From Paracoccus ravus (lineage in GTDB: Bacteria; Pseudomonadota; Alphaproteobacteria; Rhodobacterales; Rhodobacteraceae): a DNA stretch of 64,000 bases. Under the pieces are notes generated by a model. The model was not told the DNA's origin, made no database searches, and saw nothing but the letters and a program-made list of their open reading frames with translations. The stretch is from positions 1 through 64,000 of the forward strand of contig NZ_SDEB01000020.1 in assembly GCF_004522175.1 (NCBI RefSeq). Direction: 5' to 3'. Position numbers and translations under genes: made by a program. Below are positions 46,645-55,929 of this stretch, piece after piece; within the stretch, counting starts at the first letter, position 1, and each line of letters opens with the position of its first letter.

Positions 46645-49431
46645 TTGGACTTTCCAGCCCCTGAAGCCGCGGCACAGAGATTGCTTTCGATGGAACCCAA
46701 TATCTTTCGCTATATCTGGATGCATACGCGGCGAGAGCAGATCCTGATCGTCATGGTCGTGCTGGTCTCGATGATCCCATATTATCTGGCGCTGGACCTG
46801 CCCAAGCAGATCGTCAACCGCCCGATTCAGGGCATGGGTTTCGAAGAGCCCGGCAGCACGCAGCTTTTCTTCCGGATCGCGCCGACCCTGCCTTTCATCG
46901 GAGAGATCCGGATCTTCGAGGGGGTCGCGCTTGAGCGGGTCCCGCTGCTGATCGCGCTCAGCCTGACCTTTCTGGCGCTTGTCATCATCAACGGCCTGTT
47001 CAAATTCTACATCAATGTCCGCAAGGGCCTTCTGGGCGAAAGACTCTTGCGCCGGACCCGCTATGAGCTGGTCGACCGTATCCTGCGTTTTCCCCCGCAG
47101 CGATTCCGGCAGGCAAAATCCGGCGAGATGTCCAGTCTGGTCAAGGATGAGATCGAGCCGCTGGGCGGCTTTGCGGCGGATGCCTTTACCCAGCCGGTCT
47201 TTCTGGGAGGTCAGGCGCTTACCGCGATGATCTTCATCTTCGTCCAGCATTTCTGGCTGGGCGTGGTGGCGGCGGTCATGGCGAGCATTCAGGTCCTGAT
47301 CATCCCGCGGATGCGCAGGCGGCTGATCCGGCTGGGGCGGGAAAGACAGCTGACCGCGCGAGAGCTCGCGGGGCGCGTGGCCGAAATCGTGGATGGCATC
47401 CAGACCATCCACACCAATGACGCGACCAATTGGGAAAGGGCCGATATCGTCGCCAGACTCGGGCGGATCTTCAGCATCCGCTATGACATCTACCAGTGGA
47501 AATTCCTGGTCAAGTTTCTCAACAACTTCATCGCGCAGGTGACGCCTTTCCTGTTCTATTCCATCGGCGGCTATCTGACGATCCGCGGCAGCCTGGATGT
47601 CGGGCAGCTGATCGCGGTGATCAATGCCTATAAGGAACTGCCCGGCCCCCTGAAGGAACTGATCGACTGGGATCTGGCGCGCCAGGACATGCAGGTCCGA
47701 TACGAGCAGGTCATCGAACAATTCGAGGCCGAGGGTCTGGTCGATCCGGCAAGGCACGATATCGACGCCGAGATCCCGCCCGATACGCTTGGCCCGCTCG
47801 CGATGCAGCGTCTGTTCCTGCGCAATGAATTCGGCTCGCCCCTGCTCGAGGATGTTTCGCTACAGGTGGCTCCGGGCGAGACCCTCGCCGTGATCGGGGA
47901 ATCCGGCGGCGGCGCGCCCGTCATCGGCGAAGTCTTCGCCGGGCTAGTCGCGCCTTCGCAGGGCAGGATCGTGCTGGGCGAGCGTGATCTCGGCCAGCTT
48001 CCCGAGCGCGTGACGGGCCGCATGATCGGCTATGCTGGCCCGGCGATCCACCTGCTGGGCGGAACGGTCATGGATAACATCACCTATGGGCTCAAGCGTC
48101 GGCCCGCGGACCCGCTGGCCGACGGCAATCCTGAGCCGGATGACATGCGCGAATGGCGTCTGAAAGAGGCGCGCATGACAGGAAACCCGGTCTTCGACAA
48201 GGATCTGGACTGGATCGACTATGACGCCATTCAGCCTTCGCTGCGCGATGCCGGACTGATGGCGGCCATCCATGAAGTGCTCGAGGTGGTCGGCCTGCGC
48301 GGCGACATCATGAGCTTTGCCGTTCACCAGACGGTCGACCCCGATGCCACGCCAGAGCTTGTCGCGGCGGTTCTGGCGATGCGCAGCCGGCTGCATGCCC
48401 GCCTGACCGAGCGCGACCTGGCAGGAACCGTCCTGCCCTTTGATCGCGGGCGCTACAATGCCGAAGCGACGATTGGCGAAAACCTTCTCTTTGGCATCCC
48501 GGCCGAGAGGAATGCCTCGATCGGCGTGATCGTCTCGGATCCGTTCTTTCGAGAAACGCTGGTCGCGACGGGCCTCTTGCCGCGGCTTTTCGATCTGGGC
48601 CGGAACTTTGCCCGCGTCACCCTGGATCTGTTCGGCGGGATGGCCGACAACCCCGACCTCCTGCAATGGCTGACCTATATGAGCCCCGAGGAACTGCCGG
48701 AATTCGAACATATCCTATCGCAGACCGAAACGGGCGGCGCGGATCGCGCGAAACCCGCGCATCTTGTCCGTCTGGTGCGGCTGGCCATGTGGTATATCGA
48801 GCCGAAATACCGCTTCGGCCTGCTTGACGACGGCTTGCGCGACATGCTGGTCGAGGGCCGCCAAAGACTTGACCGGCAGATGCCTGCGGCCCTGCGCGAC
48901 CATCTTCAGCCCTATGATCCCGCAGCCTATCTGGCGCGTGCGACGATTCTCGACAATATTCTCTTCGGCAAGATCAACCGCCGCATCGGCCGCTCGGAAG
49001 AGCGGATCGCCGAGCGGGTGCGAAGCATCCTCGCCGAGGCAATGGCCGAGGATCGCAAGCTGCGCGATGCCGTTCTGACACTCGGCCTTGGCTATGACAT
49101 CGGCGCCGGCGGGCGTCGGCTGACCTTGTTCCAGCGGCAGCGGCTGGCGCTTGCCCGGACCTTGCTGCGGGATTCGCGCTTCTATGTCTTCAACGAACCG
49201 CTTTCCGGGGTGGATCCGGTGTTCCAGGAGCGGATGATCCAGGACATCCTTGCATTTCTGGCGGGGCAGCCCGAACCGCCGGGCATCGTCTGGGTGCTTG
49301 CAAATCCCGCGCTGGCACACCATTTTGTGAGAAAGGCGGAATTTTCCCGGGGCAGGCTGGTTGCGGCCGCGCTGTCCGGGACAGGGGACGTGAACGATAA
49401 CCTTGGTGAGTTTCAGGCAGTCATTTCCTGA
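46645..49431 (+). CDS. ABC exporter-like protein with degenerate ATPase and three DNIxFG-type segments
   Basis: A 928-residue protein with an exporter-type membrane domain (helices between about 30 and 330) followed by a long, altered ATPase. The Walker A region reads GESGGGAP at 418-425 and lacks the invariant lysine. The signature reads LTLFQRQR at 826-833 instead of LSGGQ, and Walker B ends FNEP (848-852) with Asn in place of Asp. About 340 extra residues separate the halves. A Q-loop-like segment appears three times: TVMDNITYG 474, ATIGENLLFG 608 and ATILDNILFG 766. Transport may be impaired or driven in an unusual way. The start TTG 46645 is doubtful; ATG 46690 is an alternative, and a plausible N-terminal extension lies in another frame just upstream. 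Confidence 0.75.
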   Translation: MDFPAPEAAAQRLLSMEPNIFRYIWMHTRREQILIVMVVLVSMIPYYLALDLPKQIVNRPIQGMGFEEPGSTQLFFRIAPTLPFIGEIRIFEGVALERVPLLIALSLTFLALVIINGLFKFYINVRKGLLGERLLRRTRYELVDRILRFPPQRFRQAKSGEMSSLVKDEIEPLGGFAADAFTQPVFLGGQALTAMIFIFVQHFWLGVVAAVMASIQVLIIPRMRRRLIRLGRERQLTARELAGRVAEIVDGIQTIHTNDATNWERADIVARLGRIFSIRYDIYQWKFLVKFLNNFIAQVTPFLFYSIGGYLTIRGSLDVGQLIAVINAYKELPGPLKELIDWDLARQDMQVRYEQVIEQFEAEGLVDPARHDIDAEIPPDTLGPLAMQRLFLRNEFGSPLLEDVSLQVAPGETLAVIGESGGGAPVIGEVFAGLVAPSQGRIVLGERDLGQLPERVTGRMIGYAGPAIHLLGGTVMDNITYGLKRRPADPLADGNPEPDDMREWRLKEARMTGNPVFDKDLDWIDYDAIQPSLRDAGLMAAIHEVLEVVGLRGDIMSFAVHQTVDPDATPELVAAVLAMRSRLHARLTERDLAGTVLPFDRGRYNAEATIGENLLFGIPAERNASIGVIVSDPFFRETLVATGLLPRLFDLGRNFARVTLDLFGGMADNPDLLQWLTYMSPEELPEFEHILSQTETGGADRAKPAHLVRLVRLAMWYIEPKYRFGLLDDGLRDMLVEGRQRLDRQMPAALRDHLQPYDPAAYLARATILDNILFGKINRRIGRSEERIAERVRSILAEAMAEDRKLRDAVLTLGLGYDIGAGGRRLTLFQRQRLALARTLLRDSRFYVFNEPLSGVDPVFQERMIQDILAFLAGQPEPPGIVWVLANPALAHHFVRKAEFSRGRLVAAALSGTGDVNDNLGEFQAVIS

Positions 49432-49480
49432 TCCCGTCTTGCACGGGTCGGGAAGGCGCTGCGCCTGAAAGGGGCTTGTC

Positions 49481-49912
49481 ATGCTGCTGGAAGACGAGGT
49501 TGCACTTTTGCGGAAACTGCCCCTCCTGTCGCGGGTCGACCCGGCGCGGCTGAAGTTGCTCTGCTTTGCCTCGGGCCGCGAGAGCTTCGCGCCGGGGGAA
49601 ATCCTGTTCCGCGAGGGTGAGCCCAGTTCCGGGGCCTATGTGATCCTGTCAGGCTCGGTCGATGTGTTCAGATCCGAGGCGGACCGCCATACGGTCAAGA
49701 CCGGATCCGAGGTCGAGGTGGCCATCGTCGGCCAGTCCTCGATGCTGAATGACACACCCCGGCATGCCACGGTCACGGCCCTTTCGGATGTCGAGGTGCT
49801 GCGCATCAACAGCAGTTGCTTCATGCAGCTCATGACCTCATGCTGCAAGAGCAGCGAGGGGGTGATCCGCTCGCTGGGGGCGCAATTGGGCAAGAACCCC
49901 GGCCAGCAATAA
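49481..49912 (+). CDS. Cyclic nucleotide-binding domain protein
   Basis: A 143-residue single cNMP-binding domain with no DNA-binding part: FAPGEILFREGEPSSGAYVILSG, then GQSSMLNDTPRHATVTAL, where the Arg occupies the phosphate-binding position. It follows the exporter after 49 bp with AAAGGGGC before the ATG. It may be a regulatory subunit that adjusts the exporter to cyclic nucleotide level. It converges tightly (3 bp) with the deacetylase gene. Confidence 0.85.
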   Translation: MLLEDEVALLRKLPLLSRVDPARLKLLCFASGRESFAPGEILFREGEPSSGAYVILSGSVDVFRSEADRHTVKTGSEVEVAIVGQSSMLNDTPRHATVTALSDVEVLRINSSCFMQLMTSCCKSSEGVIRSLGAQLGKNPGQQ

Positions 49913-49915
49913 TGC

Positions 49916-50665
49916 TCAGTCCAGACCGGCAAGTTTCTCGATTCCGGTCCATTCGACGCCGCCATCGCGGGTGAGGTCGATCATCTCGCTCAGAAAGTGC
50001 CAGTTCTCTTCGTCATGGGCCAGGTGATGGGTCAGAAGTCCCGCATAGGGCTGGCCCGATTGCGCGGCAAGACGCAGATCGCGCCACAGGCTGTCGCGAT
50101 CCCGCGCGCGCGGGCCAGAACGCCAGTCGATCACATCGAGATGGGTATTGACGACCCTCAGCCCCGGCACGGGCCGTTCGGGGCCAAAGGTCGAGAGTGC
50201 GGAAAACCCGTCCGCAGCCAGATGCGGAACCAGCGCGTCGGCGATCCGATTCCAAGGCGGAACCAGCAGCGGCAGGACGCGCGGCCCGTGAAATTCGCGC
50301 AGCAGCGAAAGCCCGCCGCGCAGTTCGGCACGCATCTCCTCCAGGGGCCGTGTCGGGCATAGCTCCTGGCGCTTGGCGTCGGGTGGGGCGTGATTGCGAT
50401 GTGACCAGCCATGCACCGCCACCCGGAGGCGCGGCACATTCTTGAGCCGCTCGGCCAGCGCGACGCCGGTCGAGATCCCGTTCCATGGCTGCGGGATCAC
50501 GGCGAGGGTCAGCGGAATTTCGGCCGCATCCGCGATGCCGAGCAACCGGTCCAACGGGGCTGTCGGAATAACCGCATCGTCATCGCGCCACCAAAGGCGC
50601 AGGGGTCGCCCCATCTCGGCGCGCAGGGCCAGCGCGTGTCGGGCAAGCTCTCTTTCGCGGCTCAT
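49916..50665 (-). CDS. Polysaccharide deacetylase-family protein
   Basis: The 249-residue protein belongs to the NodB-like/YdjC-like deacetylase fold: the metal-site RDDD near residue 27, HGWSHRNH near 85-92 for zinc histidines, and PPWNR near 140. No signal peptide is seen, so it probably acts on a cytoplasmic sugar or lipid-linked intermediate. Its ATG overlaps the upstream glycosyltransferase stop by 4 bp. Confidence 0.8.
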   Translation of the reverse strand: MSRERELARHALALRAEMGRPLRLWWRDDDAVIPTAPLDRLLGIADAAEIPLTLAVIPQPWNGISTGVALAERLKNVPRLRVAVHGWSHRNHAPPDAKRQELCPTRPLEEMRAELRGGLSLLREFHGPRVLPLLVPPWNRIADALVPHLAADGFSALSTFGPERPVPGLRVVNTHLDVIDWRSGPRARDRDSLWRDLRLAAQSGQPYAGLLTHHLAHDEENWHFLSEMIDLTRDGGVEWTGIEKLAGLD

Positions 50666-51741
50666 CGGGCGATCCTTTGCAATTCACTGTTCAGAATCAG
50701 GGCCGCCGCCGCGATGCCGTGCCGGTCCATGACACGCATGCGCGCCGCTTCGCCCATCCGGCGGCGCAGCCCGCGATCGGACAAAAGCCGGGCGATCCCT
50801 GCGGCGAGACCCGCTAGGTCGCCCTCTGGCGCGAGCAAGCCCGTTTCCCCGTCTGACACGACCTCGGGAACGCCCGCCGTCGCCCATGCCACGACCGGAA
50901 GTCCCGCGGCCTGCGCCTCGAGATAGGCCAGCCCATAGGCCTCGCCCTGACCCGGCCAGACATAGATGCTGGCCTTGGCAAAGAGCGCGCGGACCTCCTG
51001 CGCCGAAAGCTGGCCGTGCCACCGGACCTTTCCGGCCGGAAACAGCGCCCTGACCTCTGCCCGCATCGGGCCGTCCCCGGCCACGTCAAGCTGCCAGCCG
51101 GTCCCGGCGGGCAAGAGGCGCAAGGCAGCCGACAAGGCGCGGTAGCTCTCCATCTTGTCGCCCGAGCGCATCATCGCGACGGTGACCAGCTGACCATTGG
51201 GCGAGGGTGCGGGCGGCGGCAGATCGTCCAGATCCAGAAAGGCGGGCAGGGCCGCGAGGCGCAGATCCGGCAGCATTCCCCTAAGCCCCTCGGCGTCACG
51301 CCGTGTCAGGGTGAAATTGACCGCGGCCTGCGCGAGCGCATCGGCGACGAGCGCCTGACTGCGCCGCCAGATCCCGTGGTCGCGCCGCGCTGACAGCGAG
51401 GCCTCGGCACTGACCCAGGGCAAAGCGAATTCCCGCGCGAGTTCGGGACCGATCATGTCGGGGGACTTGCAATAGGGATGGTAGCAGAACCAGACGTCCG
51501 GCACGCCATTCTCGCGCCAGAGCGCGGCCAGCCGCGCCCGCTCTGCCTGCGCGGCAGTTTGTAGCGCCAGAAACCGGGCTTCATCCCGGGCATCGGGCAG
51601 GTAGGCGCGCAGTTCCGAGGCCAGTTCGACCCGATGCCCGCCCCGTCTCAGGGCCGCCATCAGCGACCGGGCCATCTGGCGATCGCCCGAGGGGACCGGG
51701 TGATCCGGCGGTTTCAGCGGCGCATAAAAGGCGATCCTCAC
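50662..51741 (-). CDS. Glycosyltransferase family 4
   Basis: The 359-residue GT-B enzyme begins VRIAFYAPLKPPDHPVPSGD, includes DGPMRAEV and ends with the donor motif EAYGLAYLEAQAAGLPVVAW (about 260-280). The GTG at 51741 overlaps the upstream lyase stop (GTGA), so it is preferred over longer frames. The three minus-strand genes (lyase, GT4, deacetylase) are one coupled operon facing the export operon. Confidence 0.85.
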   Translation of the reverse strand: MRIAFYAPLKPPDHPVPSGDRQMARSLMAALRRGGHRVELASELRAYLPDARDEARFLALQTAAQAERARLAALWRENGVPDVWFCYHPYCKSPDMIGPELAREFALPWVSAEASLSARRDHGIWRRSQALVADALAQAAVNFTLTRRDAEGLRGMLPDLRLAALPAFLDLDDLPPPAPSPNGQLVTVAMMRSGDKMESYRALSAALRLLPAGTGWQLDVAGDGPMRAEVRALFPAGKVRWHGQLSAQEVRALFAKASIYVWPGQGEAYGLAYLEAQAAGLPVVAWATAGVPEVVSDGETGLLAPEGDLAGLAAGIARLLSDRGLRRRMGEAARMRVMDRHGIAAAALILNSELQRIAR

Positions 51742-52727
51742 TCCAGCCCTTCGCACCGCGCCTTGGGCAGCACGGCCTCGCATGTCGCGGCGCGGATGAA
51801 GTTGTCATAGAAAAGCGTCCACTTGCCCGCGCCGGCATCGCGATAGGGGCCGAACTTGAAATACTGGTTCTCGCCAAGCCCGTGATCGTCATGGCCGATA
51901 TGGCCGCGGATCGTGGCCGCGATCGCCCCATCGACGGCGATATGGATCATGCCCCCGCCGCGCGGACCCGGCAGGGTGTAAAAGCCATAGTCATGCCAGG
52001 ACGGCCCGGCCTCGGGAAGAGCGCGGGGACCAGTGACCCGGACCGCATTCGTGCAGCGGTCGAATTCCGGACCGATCCTGTCGCTCCAATTTGGCGCATG
52101 GGCGACAAGGACCCGCATCTGCCGGGTTTCCGGCCGAAGCCAGACCGGGCTCCACCCCGCCGGGCAGCGTCCATTGGCAGCGGGTGGCGCGTCGGGCGGG
52201 AGGGCCAGAAAATTCGTCTCGACGGTTGCGAAGACCACCCCCGAACGCATCCGCAGCGCAAGGAAAGGGCTGAAATCGCCATCCGCCTCCGGTCCGATCT
52301 CGCGTTTCCACTGCGCCATGACATAGCGGTGATCGTCCTGCGGCACGGGCTCGGCGAAGCGCATCGAGAAACCATACCACACCCCCTTGTCATAGGGGAT
52401 GCGCAGGGCGGTCCTTTCCCAGATCTCGGCCCTTTCGCTGCAGCCCTCGGCCCCGGCCGGGCAAAGCGGGCGGACCGAAAGCTGCAAGGCGCCCCGGCCC
52501 GCGCGGGTGATCTCGGATTGAAAGACCACTTCCCCGGCGGATTGCTCGAAATTGTCGCGATAGTACAGGCCGCCCTCGGGCGAAAAATCCTGGGCCTCGA
52601 ACCCGTCCTGCAATGTCGAGGGCTCCGAGGCCTGGCCTGTCTGCGGCGCGGTTGTCCCGGCCAAGACGAGGACGAGGGCGGTAATCACTCTAACGGGCGC
52701 GTCAGGGCGCGCTTGCAGGCAACACAT
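51738..52727 (-). CDS. Secreted polysaccharide lyase-like protein
   Basis: The 329-residue protein starts with a signal peptide (ATG 52727, a hydrophobic ITALVLVLAG stretch, cleavage probably after QA near 33). The mature protein resembles the heparin-lyase-I-like jelly-roll family: RAEIWERTALRIPYDKG, VWYGFSMRF and a C-terminal KWTLFYDNF. It would cut or bind a secreted acidic glycan and may trim the product of this locus. CAGGA lies upstream of the ATG; a TTG at 52796 is less likely. It is divergent from the nucleotide-sugar dehydrogenase. Confidence 0.75.
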   Translation of the reverse strand: MCCLQARPDAPVRVITALVLVLAGTTAPQTGQASEPSTLQDGFEAQDFSPEGGLYYRDNFEQSAGEVVFQSEITRAGRGALQLSVRPLCPAGAEGCSERAEIWERTALRIPYDKGVWYGFSMRFAEPVPQDDHRYVMAQWKREIGPEADGDFSPFLALRMRSGVVFATVETNFLALPPDAPPAANGRCPAGWSPVWLRPETRQMRVLVAHAPNWSDRIGPEFDRCTNAVRVTGPRALPEAGPSWHDYGFYTLPGPRGGGMIHIAVDGAIAATIRGHIGHDDHGLGENQYFKFGPYRDAGAGKWTLFYDNFIRAATCEAVLPKARCEGLE

Positions 52728-52826
52728 CGGGAATTCCTGCGGCTGGGATGAGGGGCAGTCCGCAGAAAGCTTGACAGCCGTCAGCGGAATTTTCAACCGT
52801 CATTCCAGATCCTTGAGGACGCATCC

Positions 52827-54167
52827 ATGACCTTACCGGACCCCGCTGCGAAGCTCATGTCGCGCATTCAGACCCGCGAAGCGCGGGCGGGGGTGATCGG
52901 GCTGGGCTATGTCGGGCTGCCGCTGGCAGTGACGCTTGTCAACGCAGGCTATCCGGTCACGGGATTCGATATAGACCCGGCCAAGATCGCGCTCATCTCT
53001 CGCGCTCACAGCTACATTCAGGCCGTCACGTCGGATATGCTGGCCGGGGCGCTGGCGACGGGCCGGTTCAGTGCCACCGCCGATTTCGCGGCGCGCTTGA
53101 GCGAATGCGATGTCATCGTGATCTGTGTGCCGACGCCTCTGAACGCGCATCGCGAGCCCGATCTGCGCTTTGTCGAAGAGACCGCCCGCAGCATCGCGCA
53201 AAGCCTTCGCGCGGGGCAGCTCGTGATCCTCGAATCGACGACCTGGCCCGGCACCACAAGCAGCGTGCTGGGGCCGATCCTCGAAGGCACCGGCCTGAGG
53301 GCTGGAACGGATTTCTTTCTGGGCTATTCGCCGGAACGCGAAGATCCGGGCAATCCGCAGTTTTCGACCTCGACCATCCCCAAGGTCGTCGCCGGAGACG
53401 GGGATGCCGCGCAGGAACTGGTCGCCGCCTTTTACGGCGCGGCGCTGGCCCGGGTGGTGCCGGTTTCCAGCACGGCCACGGCCGAGGCGGTCAAGATCAC
53501 CGAGAACATATTCCGGGCAGTCAATATCGCGCTCGTGAACGAATTGAAGATCGTTTACGACGCAATGGGGATCGACATCTGGGAGGTCATCGAAGCGGCC
53601 AAGACCAAGCCTTTCGGCTATATGCCCTTTTACCCCGGTCCGGGTCTTGGCGGCCATTGCATTCCGATCGATCCCTTCTATCTGACCTGGAAATCGCGGG
53701 AATATGACCTTCCGACGCGCTTCATCGAACTGGCCGGCGAGATCAACGCCGCCATGCCGCGCCATGTCGTAACCCGCCTCGCCGAAGCTCTGGACCGCCG
53801 CCAGGGCAAGGCGTTGAGCCGGGCGCGGATCCTGCTGCTGGGCATGGCCTACAAGCGAAACGTCCCGGACCTGCGCGAAAGCCCGGCGCTCAAGCTGATG
53901 GAATTGCTGGAGGAGCGCGGGGCCGAAGTCTCGTATCACGACCCGCATCTGGCCGAGATTCCACCGACCCGCAACTATGGCGACTATCGGGGCCGTCGCT
54001 CGGTGGACCTGACCCCCGAGGCCATTGCCGAATGCGATGCCGTCCTGATCGCGACCGATCACGACGCTGTGGATTACAGCCTGCTGCGCAAGGCGGCGCT
54101 GGTCATCGACACGCGGAACGTGATGGCCAGACTGGGACTGCAGGCCGCCACCGTGGTCAAGGCCTGA
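52827..54167 (+). CDS. Nucleotide-sugar dehydrogenase (UDP-Glc/UDP-HexNAc 6-dehydrogenase, WbpA-like)
   Basis: The 446-residue enzyme oxidises C6 of a UDP-sugar to the uronate. It has the Rossmann motif GLGYVGLP near 25-32, VPTP, catalytic Cys278 in GGHCIPIDP, and a C-terminal domain with the KRNVPDLRESPAL stretch. The sequence is nearer the WbpA/UDP-GlcNAc dehydrogenase type than to Ugd, but the substrate cannot be fixed. With the UDP-xylose synthase elsewhere in the window it could supply uronate precursors to the glycan loci. Confidence 0.88.
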   Translation: MTLPDPAAKLMSRIQTREARAGVIGLGYVGLPLAVTLVNAGYPVTGFDIDPAKIALISRAHSYIQAVTSDMLAGALATGRFSATADFAARLSECDVIVICVPTPLNAHREPDLRFVEETARSIAQSLRAGQLVILESTTWPGTTSSVLGPILEGTGLRAGTDFFLGYSPEREDPGNPQFSTSTIPKVVAGDGDAAQELVAAFYGAALARVVPVSSTATAEAVKITENIFRAVNIALVNELKIVYDAMGIDIWEVIEAAKTKPFGYMPFYPGPGLGGHCIPIDPFYLTWKSREYDLPTRFIELAGEINAAMPRHVVTRLAEALDRRQGKALSRARILLLGMAYKRNVPDLRESPALKLMELLEERGAEVSYHDPHLAEIPPTRNYGDYRGRRSVDLTPEAIAECDAVLIATDHDAVDYSLLRKAALVIDTRNVMARLGLQAATVVKA

Positions 54168-54176
54168 GGTTAAGGC

Positions 54177-54728
54177 TCACGCCAGATCCGTCGCTTCGTC
54201 GACATCGCGCAAATGCGCATCCGGCAGGTGCACTTGCCGCGACGGCGGGATATGACGCAGGACTGCACCCGCGCCGCGATCTCCGGTCGCGGCCGTCAGA
54301 TCGTCGAACAGGCGGGCTGGAAAGACGGCGGGCGGCATTGGGATACCGGCCCTGCTTGCGCAAGCAGCTTCGGCAGTTGCCAAGGCCAGCAGGGCGCGCA
54401 GATCGTCACGGGTGATCCAGGGCATGTCCCCCAGCCCCACCAGAATGCGCTCGGCCCCGCGCTTTCCAAGCAGGTCCACCCCGGCCCTAAGACTGGCGCT
54501 TTGTTCCTGACCGGGTGCGATCCGATGGGGCTCGAAACCCATCCGATGGACAAGATCCGCGACGGTCCGGGATGAGACGACCACCAGGCGTTCCCGCGCC
54601 TCGGGCAAGGCAAAGGCGGTCAGGACATGCGCCAGCATGGGTCGCCCCGCGATCCGGGCCATCAACTTGTCCGAGGGACCGAACCGGCGCGACCCGCCGG
54701 CGGCCAGGATCAGGACGCCAAGGCTCAC
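54177..54728 (-). CDS. MobA/MocA-like nucleotidyltransferase
   Basis: The 183-residue protein has the nucleotidyltransferase start LILAAGGSRRFGPSDKL (6-22), a GLGDMPW metal-binding segment near 98, and a C-terminal DVDEATDL, as in MocA, which adds CMP to the molybdenum cofactor. The GTG start overlaps the xdhC stop by 4 bp. With XdhC it would mature a molybdenum hydroxylase whose structural genes are not in the window. Confidence 0.85.
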   Translation of the reverse strand: MSLGVLILAAGGSRRFGPSDKLMARIAGRPMLAHVLTAFALPEARERLVVVSSRTVADLVHRMGFEPHRIAPGQEQSASLRAGVDLLGKRGAERILVGLGDMPWITRDDLRALLALATAEAACASRAGIPMPPAVFPARLFDDLTAATGDRGAGAVLRHIPPSRQVHLPDAHLRDVDEATDLA

Positions 54729-55669
54729 GCCGCGCCGCTCTGCTGCCTGGCCCTGTCCAGAACATGGGCCAAGACCGAGACGGCAAGCGTCCTTGGGTCT
54801 CGCGCCGATGGGATGAGCCCAAAGGGCGAGGCGAGGCGGGCGATCTGTTGGGCGGGCACACCAAGGGCGGCCAATGCCTTGCAGCGCGCCTGATGGGCCC
54901 GCAGGCTGCCCTGCGCGCCAATATAAAAGGCGGGCCCGGCAAGGGCGGGACCCAGCAACTCGGCCTCGCGGTCATGGTCGTGAAAGAACATCGCGATCGC
55001 GGTGCGGGGATCGATCCTGACCCCCTCGGGCCAGCCTGGGGTCATCTCGCCGAACCCAGCCTCATCAAGCGTTTGCCGGTCGGGCGCATGCAGTTCGACC
55101 GGATAGCCCGCCTGCCGGGCGAGGCTGGCAAAACAGGCCGCCTCGGGCCCCTTGCCCAGAACGAGAAAGCGGATCTGCGGCAGGATCCACAAGGCCAGGC
55201 CCCGCGCCGCCTGCGCCACCAGGCGGTGGTCTTCTGCAATGACGATCCTCGCGCCTTGCCGCGCGGCGAGCCTTTCCGCCGCAGCCGCCAGCAAGCCGCG
55301 CGGAGGGTGGGGAATGATCGTGATCTCGAGCGCCCCGCCGCAGGGAAGCGTGATGTCGAGAAAGGGGGAACCCTCTCCGTAGCGCAGCAGCATGGGCTGA
55401 CGATTGCTCATGGCTTGCCTCGCGCGCAGGATCACATCCTGCTCGAGGCAGCCCGAAGACAGGCTGCCCCGATGCCGGCCCCCGGCCTCGATCAGCATCA
55501 TCGCGCCGAGCGGGCGATAGGAGGCTCCGGTGACGCCGGTAATCGCGGCGAGCGCAAATCCTCCCTCGGCAGGAAGGTCATGCAGGGGGAATTCGGTCTC
55601 GCAGATCTCGGCATGGCGCAGCATCGCGCTTGCTCGGGTCTGGGGGGAAACCGGGCGCGCCTCGTTCAT
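54725..55669 (-). CDS. xdhC: XdhC-family molybdenum-enzyme maturation protein
   Basis: The 314-residue protein has the XdhC/CoxI N-terminal domain (TGASYRPLGAMMLI and SSGCLEQDV) and a Rossmann C-terminal domain (YIGAQGS). XdhC binds and sulfurates molybdenum cofactor for xanthine-dehydrogenase-type enzymes. It is coupled to the MocA-like gene downstream. No xdhA/xdhB genes are present nearby. Confidence 0.88.
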   Translation of the reverse strand: MNEARPVSPQTRASAMLRHAEICETEFPLHDLPAEGGFALAAITGVTGASYRPLGAMMLIEAGGRHRGSLSSGCLEQDVILRARQAMSNRQPMLLRYGEGSPFLDITLPCGGALEITIIPHPPRGLLAAAAERLAARQGARIVIAEDHRLVAQAARGLALWILPQIRFLVLGKGPEAACFASLARQAGYPVELHAPDRQTLDEAGFGEMTPGWPEGVRIDPRTAIAMFFHDHDREAELLGPALAGPAFYIGAQGSLRAHQARCKALAALGVPAQQIARLASPFGLIPSARDPRTLAVSVLAHVLDRARQQSGAA

Positions 55670-55761
55670 TCGGATACCCTTCGTCGTCGTGGGCCGGAAC
55701 GGGATCCGGCACTGCCATCATGGCAGGTTCGCCGCCAAGGTCCAGCCCGGTTGGCGGGCCG

Positions 55762-55929
55762 TCAGACCCGCCCTTCCAGCAGCAAATCGGCCGCGATGAA
55801 ACCCAGGGTCATCGCGACCACCAGCAAGGCGCCGGTGATCCTGGGCGGGGCGGGCAAGGGCAGGTCGAACCAGCGACAGGTCGAGCCGATCAGCCCGCCA
55901 AGGGCGAGTCCCGCAAGCGCCGCAGTCAT
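55762..55929 (-). CDS. XapX (DUF1427) small membrane protein, copy 2
   Basis: A 55-residue protein with two hydrophobic helices and the XapX-like FDLPLPAPP turn followed by GALLVVAMTLGF. ATG 55929 overlaps the stop of copy 1 by 4 bp. Role unknown; the family is found near purine and other catabolic genes. Confidence 0.75.
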   Translation of the reverse strand: MTAALAGLALGGLIGSTCRWFDLPLPAPPRITGALLVVAMTLGFIAADLLLEGRV

